NCBI RefSeq assembly: GCF_901933205.1
Contig: NC_044600.1
Location: forward strand, 10,764,501 to 10,828,500
From: Camarhynchus parvulus
Taxonomy: Eukaryota; Chordata; Aves; Passeriformes; Thraupidae
Direction of reading: 5' to 3'
DNA: 64,000 bases
The notes below the pieces were generated by a model. That model saw only the letters and a program-made list of their open reading frames with translations. It ran no database searches and had not been told where the DNA came from. Both the position numbers and the translations under genes were made by a program. Below are positions 38,319 to 52,139 of the stretch, in pieces (within the stretch, counting starts at the first letter, position 1; every line of letters starts with the position of its first letter).

Positions 38319-40406
38319 ATCATCACATTTCAATCACTAATTAAAAAGTACTTGTTTCCTGAGAAACATCCCAGTGAATTTATTCCTCTGTACTGAGTGC
38401 TGGCCAGCTCTCCTGCACTGCCACAGCCACAGAGTCTAAGCTGCAGGAAGAAGATCCAACAGAATCAGGAAACACAAACAAGGTACGAAAGGGACCATCA
38501 GGGCATAACACCAAACCCTTGATGTATCTTCCTGGATACTCCACTGCTTTGAACATAAGTAAAACATTACTGGATGAGCAATTTGTCCCAACTCACTGTA
38601 GGGCCATGGGGAGGTGGAGAACATTTGCTATCTGTGCCACTGATGAGCCAACCTCATCATCCATGATGCATCACCTCTCAGTTTGCTTCAGAAGGAACAA
38701 GGATATTCCCATTCCCAAGGTGTGCCTAGTGTTACTAGCAGAAGATGCCTCAAGAGCTTACAGGTGCACAAACAGACTCCAGGCAGAATGCATTGCTGGC
38801 TTCAGTGTCTCAGAAAAAGAGCCCACCAAATCAAACACAGCTGATTTCAGAAAGGCAAACACTTAAGAATGCCCTGTGATTACAGAGCAGGTTTAAAGGC
38901 ACCACCAGTTTTACTCAGGCTGGGCCTTAAGCAAGGGCTTTATGAATTTTCACAGAGCAAACCTGATCCTATCAGTGCAGTAAACAAACTCTGATGGCAA
39001 AATTCACCAAGCATAAAATTGCTTTCAGCTCTGTTTTCTGGAGCAGAGTGGACTAACCTGTGTTGGAATCCAGATTCCTCCCAACCCTCTGACAGGTGGC
39101 TTCAGGCTCACACAATGACCCCAGCTCCTCTCTCTGAACTATGCTGTAATTTCCATTCTACATCTAGAGCTGAATTTGGTAGTTCCAAAATAAAGTCCAT
39201 GAAAAGGGACACTCAAAAATTCTCCACAGGTGAAATGCAAGGGTTGCTGCCTGAATTCCAGCAAACCACCATTCTTCAGCTTCTTGTACTGATTCAGCTA
39301 AAGGAAAGCCTCACTCTCCAGTTTTATTCAAAGGTTGATGGATGAAACTTCTGTAAGAGTTCATAATTCCTTTATATTTTAGCCCACACCACCTGCCATA
39401 AGACTCACTGATAAATAACAGATCAGGCAGAAAATAGAAATAACAAAGGAGCCAGACAAGATTGTTGCTCTAGATTCCTACAAGGAACTGGTTGTGAACT
39501 TTGACTGACACCTATTTCCTAACCCAAATTATTGTATGATTGGCAGGGCTGCTTTTCTCTCTGCTGATATCTATAGCTGTTGCTGGGAGGTTCTCCAGGA
39601 CTGTCCTGTGTACACTGGACCTGCTGCACCCGAGAATCCCTTCCCAATGTCTCAACTGGATTTTCAGAACTTTGAGACTTTTTTACTGTTAAAACCTTGT
39701 GAGACCATGTTGTTCAGTAGGTGAACATGATCTTGTTTACAGTCTTGTTCTCCAAGAGTCTTCCACCACAGGACAGGATAAAAAACACACAAAAAGCAAC
39801 AACCTCAATCAGCCCAGGATGGACAAGGACAGCAGAGCCTTGATTGTGCTCAGTGATGCTTTATGACACAGGATAGGAAAAGGAAAATGCTCCACATTTC
39901 AAGCATAATGATCAGCTGCATAAATTGGCTGTTTGCTATAAAACAACTCATTTCTGTCTCTGTAAGTATTTATCTCTAAATAATATCAATGCCACTCATG
40001 GGGTTATTTTTCCTCTTGGCTTATGATGCTGTCACACTCACTCGACCCATTAACCTCCCCCAGCTGAGCAGTGCAGGAACTTCTGCAGTGACCCCAAATT
40101 CTCCAACTCCTCTGCCTTCTCCTCCCAGACCCCACCAAGCTGGAACATGGGAAAATGGCTCTGCCACTCACCTCAGAGGTGCAGCCAGAGACCCAGTTCC
40201 TCTGAAACCCTCCACCATTACTTTGCTCAACCTGTTTCACTCCAGATGTGAAGAAGAATGCTTTGCATTCACTTTCTTCTTCCTTTCCTGTATTGAAGGA
40301 AATGAAGCCACATCCATTCCAATTATTAGGACTATCCAAAACCTTTCCAATAACGAGGCATATGGACAGCTAAACATGCACAAACTAATCAGCTTTTGCT
40401 GCTGCC

Positions 40407-40445
40407 TGATAAAGTGTCACACTTATCATGCTCCCTGATCAGCTG
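40407..40445. promoter_or_regulatory. Inverted GATA pair with adjacent E-box
   Basis: TGATAA at 40407-40412 and TTATCA at 40423-40428 form inverted WGATAR sites. GTGT and ACAC also pair between them, giving a 10-bp dyad with one bulged A and a single central C. A CAGCTG E-box follows at 40440-40445. GATA plus E-box combinations mark many blood and endothelial enhancers, but no activity can be claimed from sequence alone. Confidence 0.3.
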
Positions 40446-41660
40446 AGCTTATTAGTTCACTGCATATGACAGTCATAAATTTGCATCTATTATACACTGT
40501 CTGGAGATTTAAAAGCTTCCTGTTATGCAGAGATTATCCATCAATGGAGGCAATTCTTGAGGGAGAGAAAAGAATATGTTAGTTCAGTGCTAGGTTTGCT
40601 AGGAAGGCCTTGTTGGATTTATCATCTTAATCTGTTACATTGACTGAAACCATTGCAGCTGTCTTTATCCAGCTGTCTCAGAAGTGATTGGCAATGTATT
40701 AGCACTAATTTTACTAAACGTTCTTCTGCATCCTTAAGAGCACAAGTCAAATGGATCTTTTTTCTTTGCTTCAGCCATTTTTCAGTATGTGCTAGTAAAA
40801 TCAAAAAGGTGCCTGAGCAGGTGTGCAGTACCTTTGGGTGGTTCAGTGCCTGGAAATCAAAAGAAAAAAAAAAAACTGCTGCATCCTGCCCATTAGGGAG
40901 GGAGGGAGCAGAGTGGCAGGACAGGGCAGGCTCTGGCCCCTCTGCAGATCATGGGAAGCCAAGACACTTTACCTTGTTTATTGACCATCTGAGGAGAGCA
41001 ATTAGGCCTTAGTTCCTTATTTACAGCTTAGAGAAATGGAAAAAGGGTGAAAAATTGTTTTAAAGACTTGGCTAGAGCTTGGTCTCCATCTCCCCAAAAC
41101 AAGAGCCTACATCATCTCTGCTCCTCCACTGCAGCCAGTGGCTCCCACTGCCCACGCTTTTGGTGAAGCATCTGTCCTCTCCTCAAGCATGAACTTCTCC
41201 ATGCACAGATAGGCAGCCAGTCTCCAAAAATCAATTACAGATAGTATTTATCTAGTTTGATATATATATTCCAAGCAGAGGAAGCAACAACTGGAAATTG
41301 GAGCCAAATAGTTTATCTTGCAGGTATCAGGGCTAACCCACGTGGGGTTCTACACTCTTATTTGATTTTCTTGACTGTGCCAGTCTCCTCCTCATTATTA
41401 CCTTCAGCCAGGAGAGGGAGGGGAGTGGGGAAGAAAAAGGCTGATGCTCATTCCTGCCATGAATCAGCAAACAGCAGACAGTACATGAGCATTCAGGCTG
41501 GCATCTTCCCCAAAGAGAATAACTGTGGCAAGCTTCCTTGGCCTCCTGCCACTCCTTAGTCCTGCATGAGAGTCACTGCGTGGCATTTCCATTTGCCATC
41601 CTGCCCTCCAAACAGGCACGGGTAGCTAGTGTAATTGTGCTCCCTAACAGGCTGAACAAA

Positions 41661-41704
41661 GGGAATTAGCTGCCCTGTGCTTTCTGCTCAGGTCAGCTAA
41701 TCCC
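41661..41704. repeat. Inverted repeat with 21-nt loop
   Basis: GGGAATTAGCTG (41661-41672) can pair with CAGCTAATCCC (41694-41704) with one bulged A. The right arm contains TAATCCC, the core recognised by OTX/CRX-type homeodomains. The surrounding 41560-41770 is slightly CpG-richer than its neighbours. Confidence 0.5.
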
Positions 41705-44700
41705 GCAGGCGGTCAGGCAGGCTGCAGAGAGAATGTCACACAGAGCTCACACCGGGCAGAGGGCGAGTCCAGCACAGCACTTGGACAAACTGCCTCCAAA
41801 TCCAGAGTGGGGAGGAGGAGAGCTGGATTAACAGGGCAGGTGGGTGTGTGAGCAACCTTCCATACCCTACAGCAATGAAAAGCACAGCTGAGGAATTAAA
41901 CTCATTCTCTTGATCTGCTCAGAAAAAAATTGGACTACAGACCAAAAACTTTAAAAAATGAGATGGCAACTGGCAGTGCAATTCTCAGTTGTATGTGCAA
42001 AGACTATAAAATCCCTGTTACATTTCACCATTTCCTTTCCATATTTCCAAGATGCCTAATCCAAACAATGTTTGAGTAAAATAACATAGATTGCAAAGGT
42101 CAACGTGCTTAAGGTGATGTCTTCCATAAATATGTTAGACAATCTAGTGATGTTAATTCAGGCCCCTGTAACATTGGTGGTGGTGCTGAATAAACCCCTG
42201 CTTGGGCTAACCACTGTCCCTCCCTTGCTTGTTCCAGTTGCACTGGATCAACACTGAACCAAATCAAAAGCTGCAGCAGTCAGAGAGTGCTTCTCTATGG
42301 CAGCCAGCAAGACACAGGATTTCTGGCAAAAGCATGGATTCCCCATAATGGATTTTTGATAAACAGTAACAAAAAGTAAAACAGCAGAAGCATCTATTTA
42401 AGTCTCAGTGACTTAAGTCTCCAAGACTGTGACAAATGAAAGAAATGGAGACAGCAGCAACAACTTTGCTTTGCTAAGCAGTGCTTTAATGCTTGGCAAG
42501 ACACTCCTTTGCCAGCTATGTCTGTCATTCACAGATGCAGAGCCACGAGACTGCTGGAGAACGGGAAATGTTACCTGCACTGCACAGGTACAGCTGAGTG
42601 CTCCAGCAAATAGCACAACGAAAGGTCACTGCTGCTCATAATCCTGTTCCCACAGCTGGGCTGTGCCGCTCAAGCACTGCCATCCTTGAGCACAAGGGAT
42701 TTGAGTCCTTGAAGAATTGCTATAATTTTTCTGGTAAATCTCTTCTAAAACCTACAAACCAAGCAGGATGAACCAGACCTGCCATATACTACCATTTTTT
42801 ATGCAAACTATGAGAGATACTGGGTGAAGAAATTAATTCTCTCCAATTTAACAACTGGGAAGCTGAACGAAAAACAAATGAAGACTGCTTTGTGGCTGCC
42901 ACCCAAGTCCAAACAGCAGCCAGTGGCCTGGAGTCTCACCCCTCTGCTCCACCAGTTTATTCTTCACATTGCATTGCCCCCTGAGACCAAGCAACTAAAT
43001 ATTTACAAGCACAGAAGTATTGAGAAGAGGAGAACATTAAAGCAAGGGAAAAAAAGAAAGAAACGAAATCTTTTGCAAATTAGAAACAAACCACCCCTGC
43101 TGTTAAATGGCACAGTACCCTTGGTTACAGACTATTCTCTCAGGTCTTTTTCACCCAAACTATTTATTTCCAGGGGCTATACAGGTTTAGAGGTTTAATT
43201 CAGTCTGTGGAGGTAACAAAAGATAAGCCATTCACTGAGACCATTTCCCTTCTCTGTTCATGAGACCTGAGCCAAGCTCTGCCCTGGAGAAGAGGCACAC
43301 CAATCTCTATTGACAGCAAGAATACAGAGAGATGCAAGTCCCAATTTAATTGTGACTATTTAAATCACTGCAAAATAAACTGTTTTCCCAAGGGCTTCAT
43401 GAAAGAAAATGGAAGTCAAAACTATTTTTTATTCAAGTAAACAAACTGGAAGAGTAGACAATCTTGTTAATGAAACACAGTGAAAATAGCTGAAAGAATA
43501 ATGCCAAGAGTTGCAAACAAGACACGCTGTAGAATGTGGAGCAGCAGCTGATTAGCAGTCCCATCTTTATTTTCTAATGGTAATTAGCAGTTTCTTAAAG
43601 GAGATGCACATGGCATTTCTTCAAACTAAGCACAGGCTCTGTTTGCTAAAGACGTGGGGCTTCCTTCTTATCTCAAACGTGTTGCAGCACCAGGATGTGC
43701 CCTTTCTTAAGGCTGTGATCTCAAATAACTGCTCTACTGCATTTCAACACCACTAGGCTCATTCTCTGAAGTCGTTTAGAATGTCACAGAAAGGAGTATT
43801 TTTTAGCATTTCAGCCGTTATCTTTTAGTAAAAAGGAATGCATAATACAAAGAGTATATTTGCCAAGGAAGCTGGCTGATTTATTTGAATATTTGCACAG
43901 CTTTTGCAGCAAATCTCCTTCACTGTTTCTTCTGCATTTTCAGATCAGAGGAAAAAAACCTGAGTATTCCAGTGGCATACAAATGGGGCAAACTGTATTA
44001 GTCCCAAAGGAGTGGGGAGGAAGAAAAAGTCTACAAACACATGCAGGAAGAACAGAAATGAATATTTTGACTGAGCAAGGGAACAATTTCATGCAATAAT
44101 GGACCTTACTGCAACAGAGTTAGAACAAAGCAACACAATGTAAGTGGTCATGCAGCTAAATTAAACATCAGCACAACAGTAATGACTTAATACACCTCCC
44201 TGGTGAAGAGTGAGCAGAGCACTCAGATTTACAGCATGGTGTGCACTTGAGTCCATGTCTGCACAAGTCATCTTACTGCTCACATTACCAATTATCTCAA
44301 GCAATAGAGTATTTCTACCCCAATAGGAGCATTTGCATTTATGTTGGAAGTGTCCCTGTGCACCCCAATGCATCCAACAAACAAAAGCAGCACATGTACC
44401 TGTGGCTCACTATTCCTCCCAGGGCACATTTCTTTATTCAACAGAGACATTAAACCTCCTCACTGAGGTCCTCCAGTATGATGGAACTATTACTGTCCAA
44501 ATTCAAACACTTCAAATGGTATGGAGCTTGTCTGGGCAAAAGTCAAATACGTAGAAAGAACTTCAGCTTGGAAAAATCCCACAGAGAATTCCATCTGGAG
44601 TTAAGCTGGATCTAAGCAAACCAAGGAATGAAACATGTCCAAGAGCCTCAAATTTCTTCCTCCCCCTACCCCCCTACCTCACCAGGAATGCATACCCCTT

Positions 44701-47700
44701 CACCTCACCCAAATATTTGTGAGAAGGAAGAGCATGAAGGCTGAAAAGCCACCCTGATCCCCAAAGTTTCCTGCAGATAAGCACAGAAGTCCAAATCATT
44801 TTCATAGGTAGACATCAGAACAGAAGTGAAAATACCAAAGTCATGGCAGAATAGAGGTGAAAGATGGGAGACAGAAGAACTGAATGCCTTGGAGCTATCT
44901 TTTCCACATTCTGCTTGCAATCTGTATTACCAACTTTTCTGTTGAGACTTACCAGAATTTTGCATATTGTCAGGTATTTGAAGAAGCAAAACATGTCAAA
45001 GCACATAATATCACATTCTATCTAGCAGAATGCTTTTTTCTACTGGCAGAAATATTCATTTTCCTACTTCTTAAATTGTATCTGCAGCAGCTGATTAAAT
45101 GTCTAACTAAACTTTTACTTAAGGCAGATGAAAAATGCTCTAAAAATCATCCATCAAAGAGATGCAGTGAAGCACAGCAAGAGCAGTGAGGGGTATCCAC
45201 ATGTGCACAGTCGCACCTGATGGGAAGGGGCACTGCAGGTTTTTAGCAGTGACATTTGGGCATTGGGCAGGGATCTGGTTCTGCAGCAGTGGGACCCAGG
45301 TCCGTGTGCCCCCAGGTACACACCAAGTCCTGCTGGGACACCATTTTTTCACTCTCCTCCGGACAATTCCTCAGTTTTACCTCGTAACACAGTGCAGCTG
45401 AAGGCCTGCAGGAATTGAAAGAATAAAATCTTCCTTTGTGCCATATTGTGGAAGAGACTGTGACAGGTAAGAAACCACCACCCTTTCTAAAGGCGGGGCT
45501 TAAAAACATCAAGTCCCTCTTGAAACACTTTCTCCACAGACACTCCTGCCTTCAGGGCTCTAGCAAAACTTATGGAGCCAGAATTCACAAGAAGCAAAGC
45601 ACCACAGTGTAGAAGTAGAAAACAAATGGATCTGCTGTTTAACTCACCCCTTAGTGACCCAGGAAGCTCATTACAATTCTGAAGGCTTTCCTTTTGGCTC
45701 TAAGCAGGTGCCTTACAAACACAGCCACAAGTGAACTTGTAGATAAAATCAAATACTGCAACCACACACCTGAGGTCTTGGCACCAGACTTAAAAATCCT
45801 GCACTTTTTCCACATTGCTTGTGCAACACTCAGAAAGAAGGACCAGGCCAGCATAGGTTTTGCCACAGGAAGTTTCCATTCACTATGGACTTGCCACGTT
45901 CCAAGAACTCATAAGAAGTCACAAATAGAAGGACACCTAACTTGGTGACACATTTCACAGAAGCAAACTGGATACACCATCTCAGCTCTGTGCTCAAACT
46001 CTTCAAAATTAAAATAGAAACATGAGTCAATCAACCATAAAACTTCAACCATCCTCAGGGTTAGGTGGCATCCAAGGAGACTTTCAGGATTATAAACTTG
46101 GATGGGCCACCCAACCCCTCACTAAGCACCTATTCCCAACTTGGGGTCTGGTCTCAATTCTTTGTCTGTGAAAGAGGGAGAACAGAATTTGCTGTGAGGA
46201 CGGGGGTAGAACATTGAAAGAACATCAGTCATAAGTACCTGTGAAATCCTGAACAACTGTTCAACAAATGCAACATTAGTGCAGGAAAAGGTTGTGTTGG
46301 CTTAGATATAGAGTATCCCACTGGTTAAAATTATTTCTGTTTTACAGTGTTAAAATCTCTCTGTGCAGCAGCATATGAATTTTAAGACTAATTATTTTTA
46401 ATGATTGTTTGCTTCCAGATGTAATACAACTATTATTACCCTAATTACCCATTATTACTGTAACAGTAGTCAAAAATCCAGCCTTCAAAAGCCACAAACC
46501 ACTTAGCAAACAAACATTCTTTTCTCACTGGGCAGTGCTTTCATTATTTTGCCCTTCATGAAATTACTTACTGCCACTGCCTCATTCTTCACGGATATCT
46601 TCTGCAGAAAGGAAAAAAAACCAAACAAACAGCTAATCAGGATTACAATTTCTTCCTCTGAGTTTCTGCCCTAAGGACCACTGTGTAACTACCCAAACCT
46701 GCCTGCCCTACCTGGCCTTGCAGGCTGTGCTCCTGCACAAATTATTCTGCCTATGCCATACCCAAGTCACCAGAAGGAAAGCAAAGCAGGCTCCGAGGCA
46801 CTGATGGAAGAGAAACCTCCTGCCTATGGAGCAAGAGCTGCTGCTGGGAAAGGTCTCAGTGGGCTGTGCACAGCAGAGCCAGAGGTGCTCTCCATCCACA
46901 GCAGGACGCCAGGCAGCATGAGATGCTCTGCCAGGACTGGGGGACTTAAATCCTGCTTTTATCATAGGATTAGATACTACAACCACTGTGGGCCAGCTGT
47001 TTTTTATAAAGAAAAGAGAGGCAGCACAGCACTCCTCTAGGAATACAGTTAGCATGACAAACTCATTTATTCCCAGCAGTTGTTTACCACTCTGTGCCTT
47101 TCCTACAGCAAGTGAGAAAAAAGACAGGATTTTAATGTGAAAATGGCTTAAATGTTGCAGTGGAAAAGGGGGCTGGGGGCTGGATTCACTGCCCAGATAT
47201 ACTGCAAGAATTTTTGTTCCTCTCCTGCCCCTCTGCAGTAAGCAGAGATACCAGTGTGCAGTGGGATAATCTGCTAATGCCAGGGCTAGTTTAAACCTCA
47301 TCTGGGTGAGACTTCAGAGTGGGAAGAGCTGCTGACCATCATTGTCCAAAGTCATCAATTTCATTGCTTTTCACCAAGGAAGGTTCCAGTCATCCTCCTT
47401 CCTGTCCAACCAACCTGCTGCAGCCACCAGAGCTGTGAGCACACAACTGATGCCAGGGTTATGGCAGGATAAAAGCACCAGTGTCCCCCGGCCATGTCCT
47501 GCCTTTTAACTCTCTGCAAGGCTCTCCCACCTGCCACCAACACTCACCTATCCTGAGGAGAGGAAATCCAGCCACGAGGACAAAAAAACCCAAAAAACTA
47601 CTCAAAGCTAGGTGGCTCAGCCAGGTCAATCCTTGGCTCCAAGGCTGTCACTGCAATCCTGGAAGGGGGAGAGGGTGAAACAGTCCCTGTCCCCAGGCAC

Positions 47701-48157
47701 AAGGGCAGATAAATCACACACCTGAAATGGAAGTAGCAGAAACCCACTGGTAAAAAAAATTGTATTTCTATTTAGGGGCAGGAGTTGATGAATTTACTTT
47801 CATTCATTTAGACCTAGCAAAACAGGTTGTCCTTATTTTCAACACTGTGTGTCCATGTCCTCCTGTCTCCCCCGCTGTGGCTGGAGAACCAGGTGCATGC
47901 TCAGTCTGGTGAGCCTGGACCAGCACAGCAGCCCTGAGGCAGTGGGTGCTTGAGTCCCATTTCTAGAGAGCCCCCAAGCCCCTTCTTAGGCGTAACTTAA
48001 TTGTTCCAATTCGTTTGTGCAAAGAATTCATGTAAACCTGCAGTTTAATTTCTAAATCAAGTGTCTTTCTAGTGCCAGCCCGGCACAAGGGCACCACGAG
48101 GCGAGGTGGGGCTGGAATGTGCTCTGCTCTCTGGCCCTGCCTCTGCCCCAGCACATC
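41705..48157. other. Non-coding stretch, unique sequence
   Basis: No gene is supported. The longest open frame of the window lies on the minus strand at 46708-47301 (197 codons). It is overlapped by a 95-codon plus-strand frame and matches no known domain. 46330-46470 is an AT-rich, TAAT-dense, CNE-like block. A C-rich run is present near 44660-44680. Confidence 0.65.
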
Positions 48158-48225
48158 AGAGCACATGCCAGAACCAGAGCACGTGCCAGAACCAGAGCAC
48201 GTGCCAGAACCAGAGCACGTGCCAG
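48158..48225 (+). repeat. 18-bp minisatellite carrying CACGTG E-boxes
   Basis: The unit AGAGCACGTGCCAGAACC is repeated 3.8 times, starting at 48158, 48176, 48194 and 48212. The first unit differs by one base (CACATG in place of CACGTG). The other three contain a palindromic GCACGTGC with an E-box at 48180-48185, 48198-48203 and 48216-48221, exactly 18 bp apart. Because 18 is a multiple of three, all frames stay open through the array and give PEPEHV repeats on one strand and CSGSGT repeats on the other. This explains the low-complexity open frames here. It is a recent minisatellite expansion. Confidence 0.95.
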
Positions 48226-51200
48226 CATTCCCTGGCACTGCAGCTCCACAGCTGATGGGAACCCTCACCACAGACTGCACTACTGAGTATAACTTGGGGT
48301 GAATGAGGGTTGGTTACAGAGTGAGAGGAAAACCCTTCAGTCTGGATTTACAACAGAAGCTGCCGAGGAAGCTGAGCAGCCCCATGAGAGCAGCTGAGCT
48401 GGGCAATGCTCTGGAGGGAGCCACAGGCAGGGACAGGGCTCCCCTGGGGACACAGCCTGAGAAATGGCCTGACACCTGTTCCTCTCATGGCTGCAGAGTC
48501 CCTTGAGGGCATTTTCACCTCAAGAAATCATCCTCTCCTCTGACACACCCTTTGAGCAGTATTTACACCCTCAGGGAGGAGAAAAGTGCAGAGAAGTAAT
48601 AAATTATAGCTGTACATATTAGATATGTATATGGATAGATTTGTCACACATATTTGAGCTGTGGTGAGAACTATTCCCCCTAAAAATAACTCTGCAAGGC
48701 ACAGGAGTTTCAGCAGTCACCTTGCTTTGGATATAGAGAAGGTGGATTTATAGAGTTGTTTTATTTTCACCATGTTTTCTCCATGTTTCATAAAGCAGAA
48801 CATGGTGTAATTTATTGCTTGTCTGGCATCTTTCACACCAAAAAGATTACAAAAATGTTTCACTGCCAATTACAGCTATCCAGCCTCACTCAAAGGCAGC
48901 AAAGCTAACACTGAACTCACAAACTCACAAGTTCATGGACAGATGAAAGATCTCAAAGCTCAGTTACTTTTCATGGACAGAATCCTAAACATCTTCCTCC
49001 TGACCATATCCTTCTCAGGGAGAAAGCCTAAAAAGCTCAACAAAGATGGCTTGAAAGGAAATCTGAGGCAGTCTGGCTCTGCAAATACATGTAACAGAGC
49101 ATTCCCAGGCATATCATGCAGGCAGGGGGAAAAAAAAAGAAGAGGAAAAAAGAATATGGCAACGATGGACCAGAACAATGAGCACAGTTAGAGTCATAGG
49201 ATAAGAAATACTGGCTAGGGCAACACAGCAGGGAAATTTTTAAATGAGCAGGATCATTTTTATTTGGCTTCGAAAAGAGAGGATATGACTGTCCTCAGCC
49301 TGGTGTGGAGATATTTTTATTGCTTGACTTTTCCATGAACCTTTAAAGCTAGTATTTGGACAGTAAGAATATATTTCAGAGCTGTATCAATGTGTCTATA
49401 GTGTGGCTGGCAGGGACTTGCAGCTCCTCTATTCCAAGCCTCAGGCAATGATGTCCTGTGCCGTGTGCCTGTGTGGAGCACTGAGCATCCATCAGAGTGA
49501 GGCAGCCCACAATGCTCATGTGTGACTTCACAATCCATGAGGTACAGATGGCACTGAGACCTCTTTCCCCCAAATAATGGGTTATTCTTCTTTTAGAAGA
49601 TGGCTGAAGCCAGACAATATATAATGTTTTGAAGTCTCAGCTTTAATTAGAGAGCTAAAGAAGCGGATTTTCTTTTGTTAAAAGGACAGGCTGTATTGAA
49701 TGTGGGACAATGAACCTGCTTCCAGGACAACCACCAGAGATGTTCCTGCAAGGAACTGTGGAGAAGGATGATAAAGAGCTCACTCTCACAAACATTGCCA
49801 TCTTTGCACTTTTGTGACTCAGCTCCTACTGATTTTAGCAGTAAGCAGAAAACTTTAAATGCAAATTGTATTTCTCATCCAGTTTTATCAAAAACAACAT
49901 CCAATGTTACATCCATAGCCAGTCAATATTTAAACATTTAAAATACTGAAGAAGAGATGTTCATGTGGAAACTTATGGGGCTATCATCACAGAAGTAAAA
50001 TATTATAACACATGAAAGATAGCAGGTCTTTGGGACAGGGCTGGTTTAATTCTCACAAGTGCTGCTACCAAGAGTTAGAGCAGATACTTCCTTATTTAAT
50101 AGAGTTCCCTGCAAAAATATGCCAGTCAAACACTGTGCCTTGCATTGAGAGGTGCCCTTGTCCAGCACTGCCAGAGAACAGAGCAAACAGCACCATTCAG
50201 TCTGCCTTGGCTCACAGCAAACAGCGAGCAAACCCTAAAACAAGGGCAAACAATCCCAGCAAGCAGCGTGATGAGGTTTGCTCTGAAACACCTGCACCTA
50301 AACAAAGACAAAGAGCCTGCAAGATTCTATTCCCCTCTCTGGGAAAAAGACAACACAAGACCTGGCAAAGTCCACCCCTGGTGTCCTGAGACGCAAGGAT
50401 GAAGTGACCCACGCTGCACGGAAATGTAAACAAGCAAAAAGAGATGACAGAAATCTTCTGTTTAATACTGCAGCCTAAGTCTTCTTGACTACAGATTTCA
50501 GAGTAGATTTTCAAAGGCTGGTGTCTAAAAGAACAAATAACCATCTTGTCAATGCAACCTCAAAGACTGAATCTGAAAAATAATGCAGAGAGGGTTTGGC
50601 TAAGGCTAGCTTGGAAATGCAACCTCTGGGGGATCTGCTTTTTCATGAAATTTTAAAGATGCACATAAAATAGCAGTTTAGGTTGTGTAGAATTATGTGG
50701 ATTCAAGCAAGAGTAAAAAAACGCTTTCTTTGTACCCATTTGTTACTTAAAAGAGTGAGCCCTGGCAATCTAGATATTTAAAAATAACATTAACCCAAAC
50801 CTGGGCAAAAATCCTTATCTTCTCCTCATTCAAGGTGTTTGCTGGTTCTTTATCAGCCTGTCTTAACTGAAGGTGCCCTGAAATTCAGAAGAATGTTATT
50901 TTCCTTGAGTAAAATACAAAATTGTACTTAAGGATGGGAGCTTTTAGAGTTGGGCACTTAGCTTCAGGGCCAACAGTCTTGGGTGCACTGGTTCAGGCTG
51001 GAATTTGCTGCTGGAAAATACAAACTGGAGTTTGTAACAGCTGCTGGGGCAATCTCTGGGCAGGGCTGGGGGTCCCAGGGTGCCACTGGGAGCTGACTGC
51101 AAGCCAATGTTACTCTTCCCAAATGAATAAGTTCCTGCTGTGCCAGAATTCCCCACCCCTGTCCTCTCAGCAGTTTCTGTTCCCTGCAGGAACCCCTGGG

Positions 51201-52139
51201 CTTTGGTAGTCCTTGGACCCAGAGTGATGGCATCTCCAGCAGAGCTAAACTGGGCCTAGACTGAATCCCAGTGACAAAACCAGCACAAATCACTCTGCCT
51301 TGTGGACAAACAGCATCACTGGCTCAGTCCAAGCATCCTCAGTATTACTTAATTCTCACAATTTCACTATTATTCACATTATTCCACCTAATCTTGTAAT
51401 TATTTCCCTTGAAAAACAAAACAAAAAAAAAACCACCCAAAAAACAACAATGAAGCTCCTTCCTCAAACAAAACCAGAATGTTTCAGTTATTCCCCTTTA
51501 CCAGTTTGTGCATCACATGCAGCCTTGCTTTGATTTCCCTGCCTCAAAAACCATCCAATTTACTGCAATGCTGCACAAAATAAATCATTAACTTTGTAGA
51601 GCAACAAAAGGACATTTAATGAGTCAAAGACAATATTGCATTACCAAAACAAAGATTAAAGGAACTAAATTTTTCATTTAAAGTAAGATTTGAAAGCTTT
51701 ACAGAGCCCAAGAAAGCAAAAAAGCCATACATGAAGGAAATTCAATAATTCTAACCATAGAAATACAAATGTTATTGGTAGAAAACATAACAGGGCTTTT
51801 TGAAAGAACACCACTGAATGAAAGCAAGAGCAGCAAAAACTGGATGAAAGGAAGAAAGGATGAGACAGATGAAAGAAAAGATGAGAGCTGGGTGAGAAAA
51901 CAGGAAGGTCATTCCTTTATCTACACTTGCTAACTTCAGTGCTCAGAAACAAAGGCAGCGACTGCTCTTCGCAAAATTGTCTCCAAGGACTCTGGAGCCC
52001 ATTTGGTGATATTTTTAAAAATAGTTTGAAGAAAAAGAAAACTACATTCTTTAATGTCACTCAGCAGTAGTTCTGCAGCTGGGGATTTCTGTTCATACAG
52101 TGGTTTAAAGTTTTTTCTGCTCTAGTTATTTCATTACAA

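Larger units (their letters stand above)
32641..41640. other. Non-coding stretch, unique sequence
   Basis: No gene is supported. 34660-35280 is GC-richer, with a handful of CpGs but not enough for an island. 34340-34600 and 40380-40520 are CNE-like. Hairpins and dyads at 36750-36781, 38283-38318 and 40407-40428 are listed separately. A plus-strand frame of 149 codons at 39989-40438 has no recognised domain. A poly-A-rich run lies at about 40861-40874. Confidence 0.65.

Noticed and set aside
46708..47301. Longest open frame (197 codons, minus strand)
   Set aside because: No recognisable domain, signal or repeat. A 95-codon frame overlaps it on the other strand, and no promoter or splice support is visible. 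The length is within chance for 64 kb of this composition.
48072..48302. Frame encoding PEPEHV repeats, resembling a repetitive protein
   Set aside because: The repeats follow from an 18-bp minisatellite, which keeps all frames in register. The opposite strand reads as CSGSGT repeats equally well.
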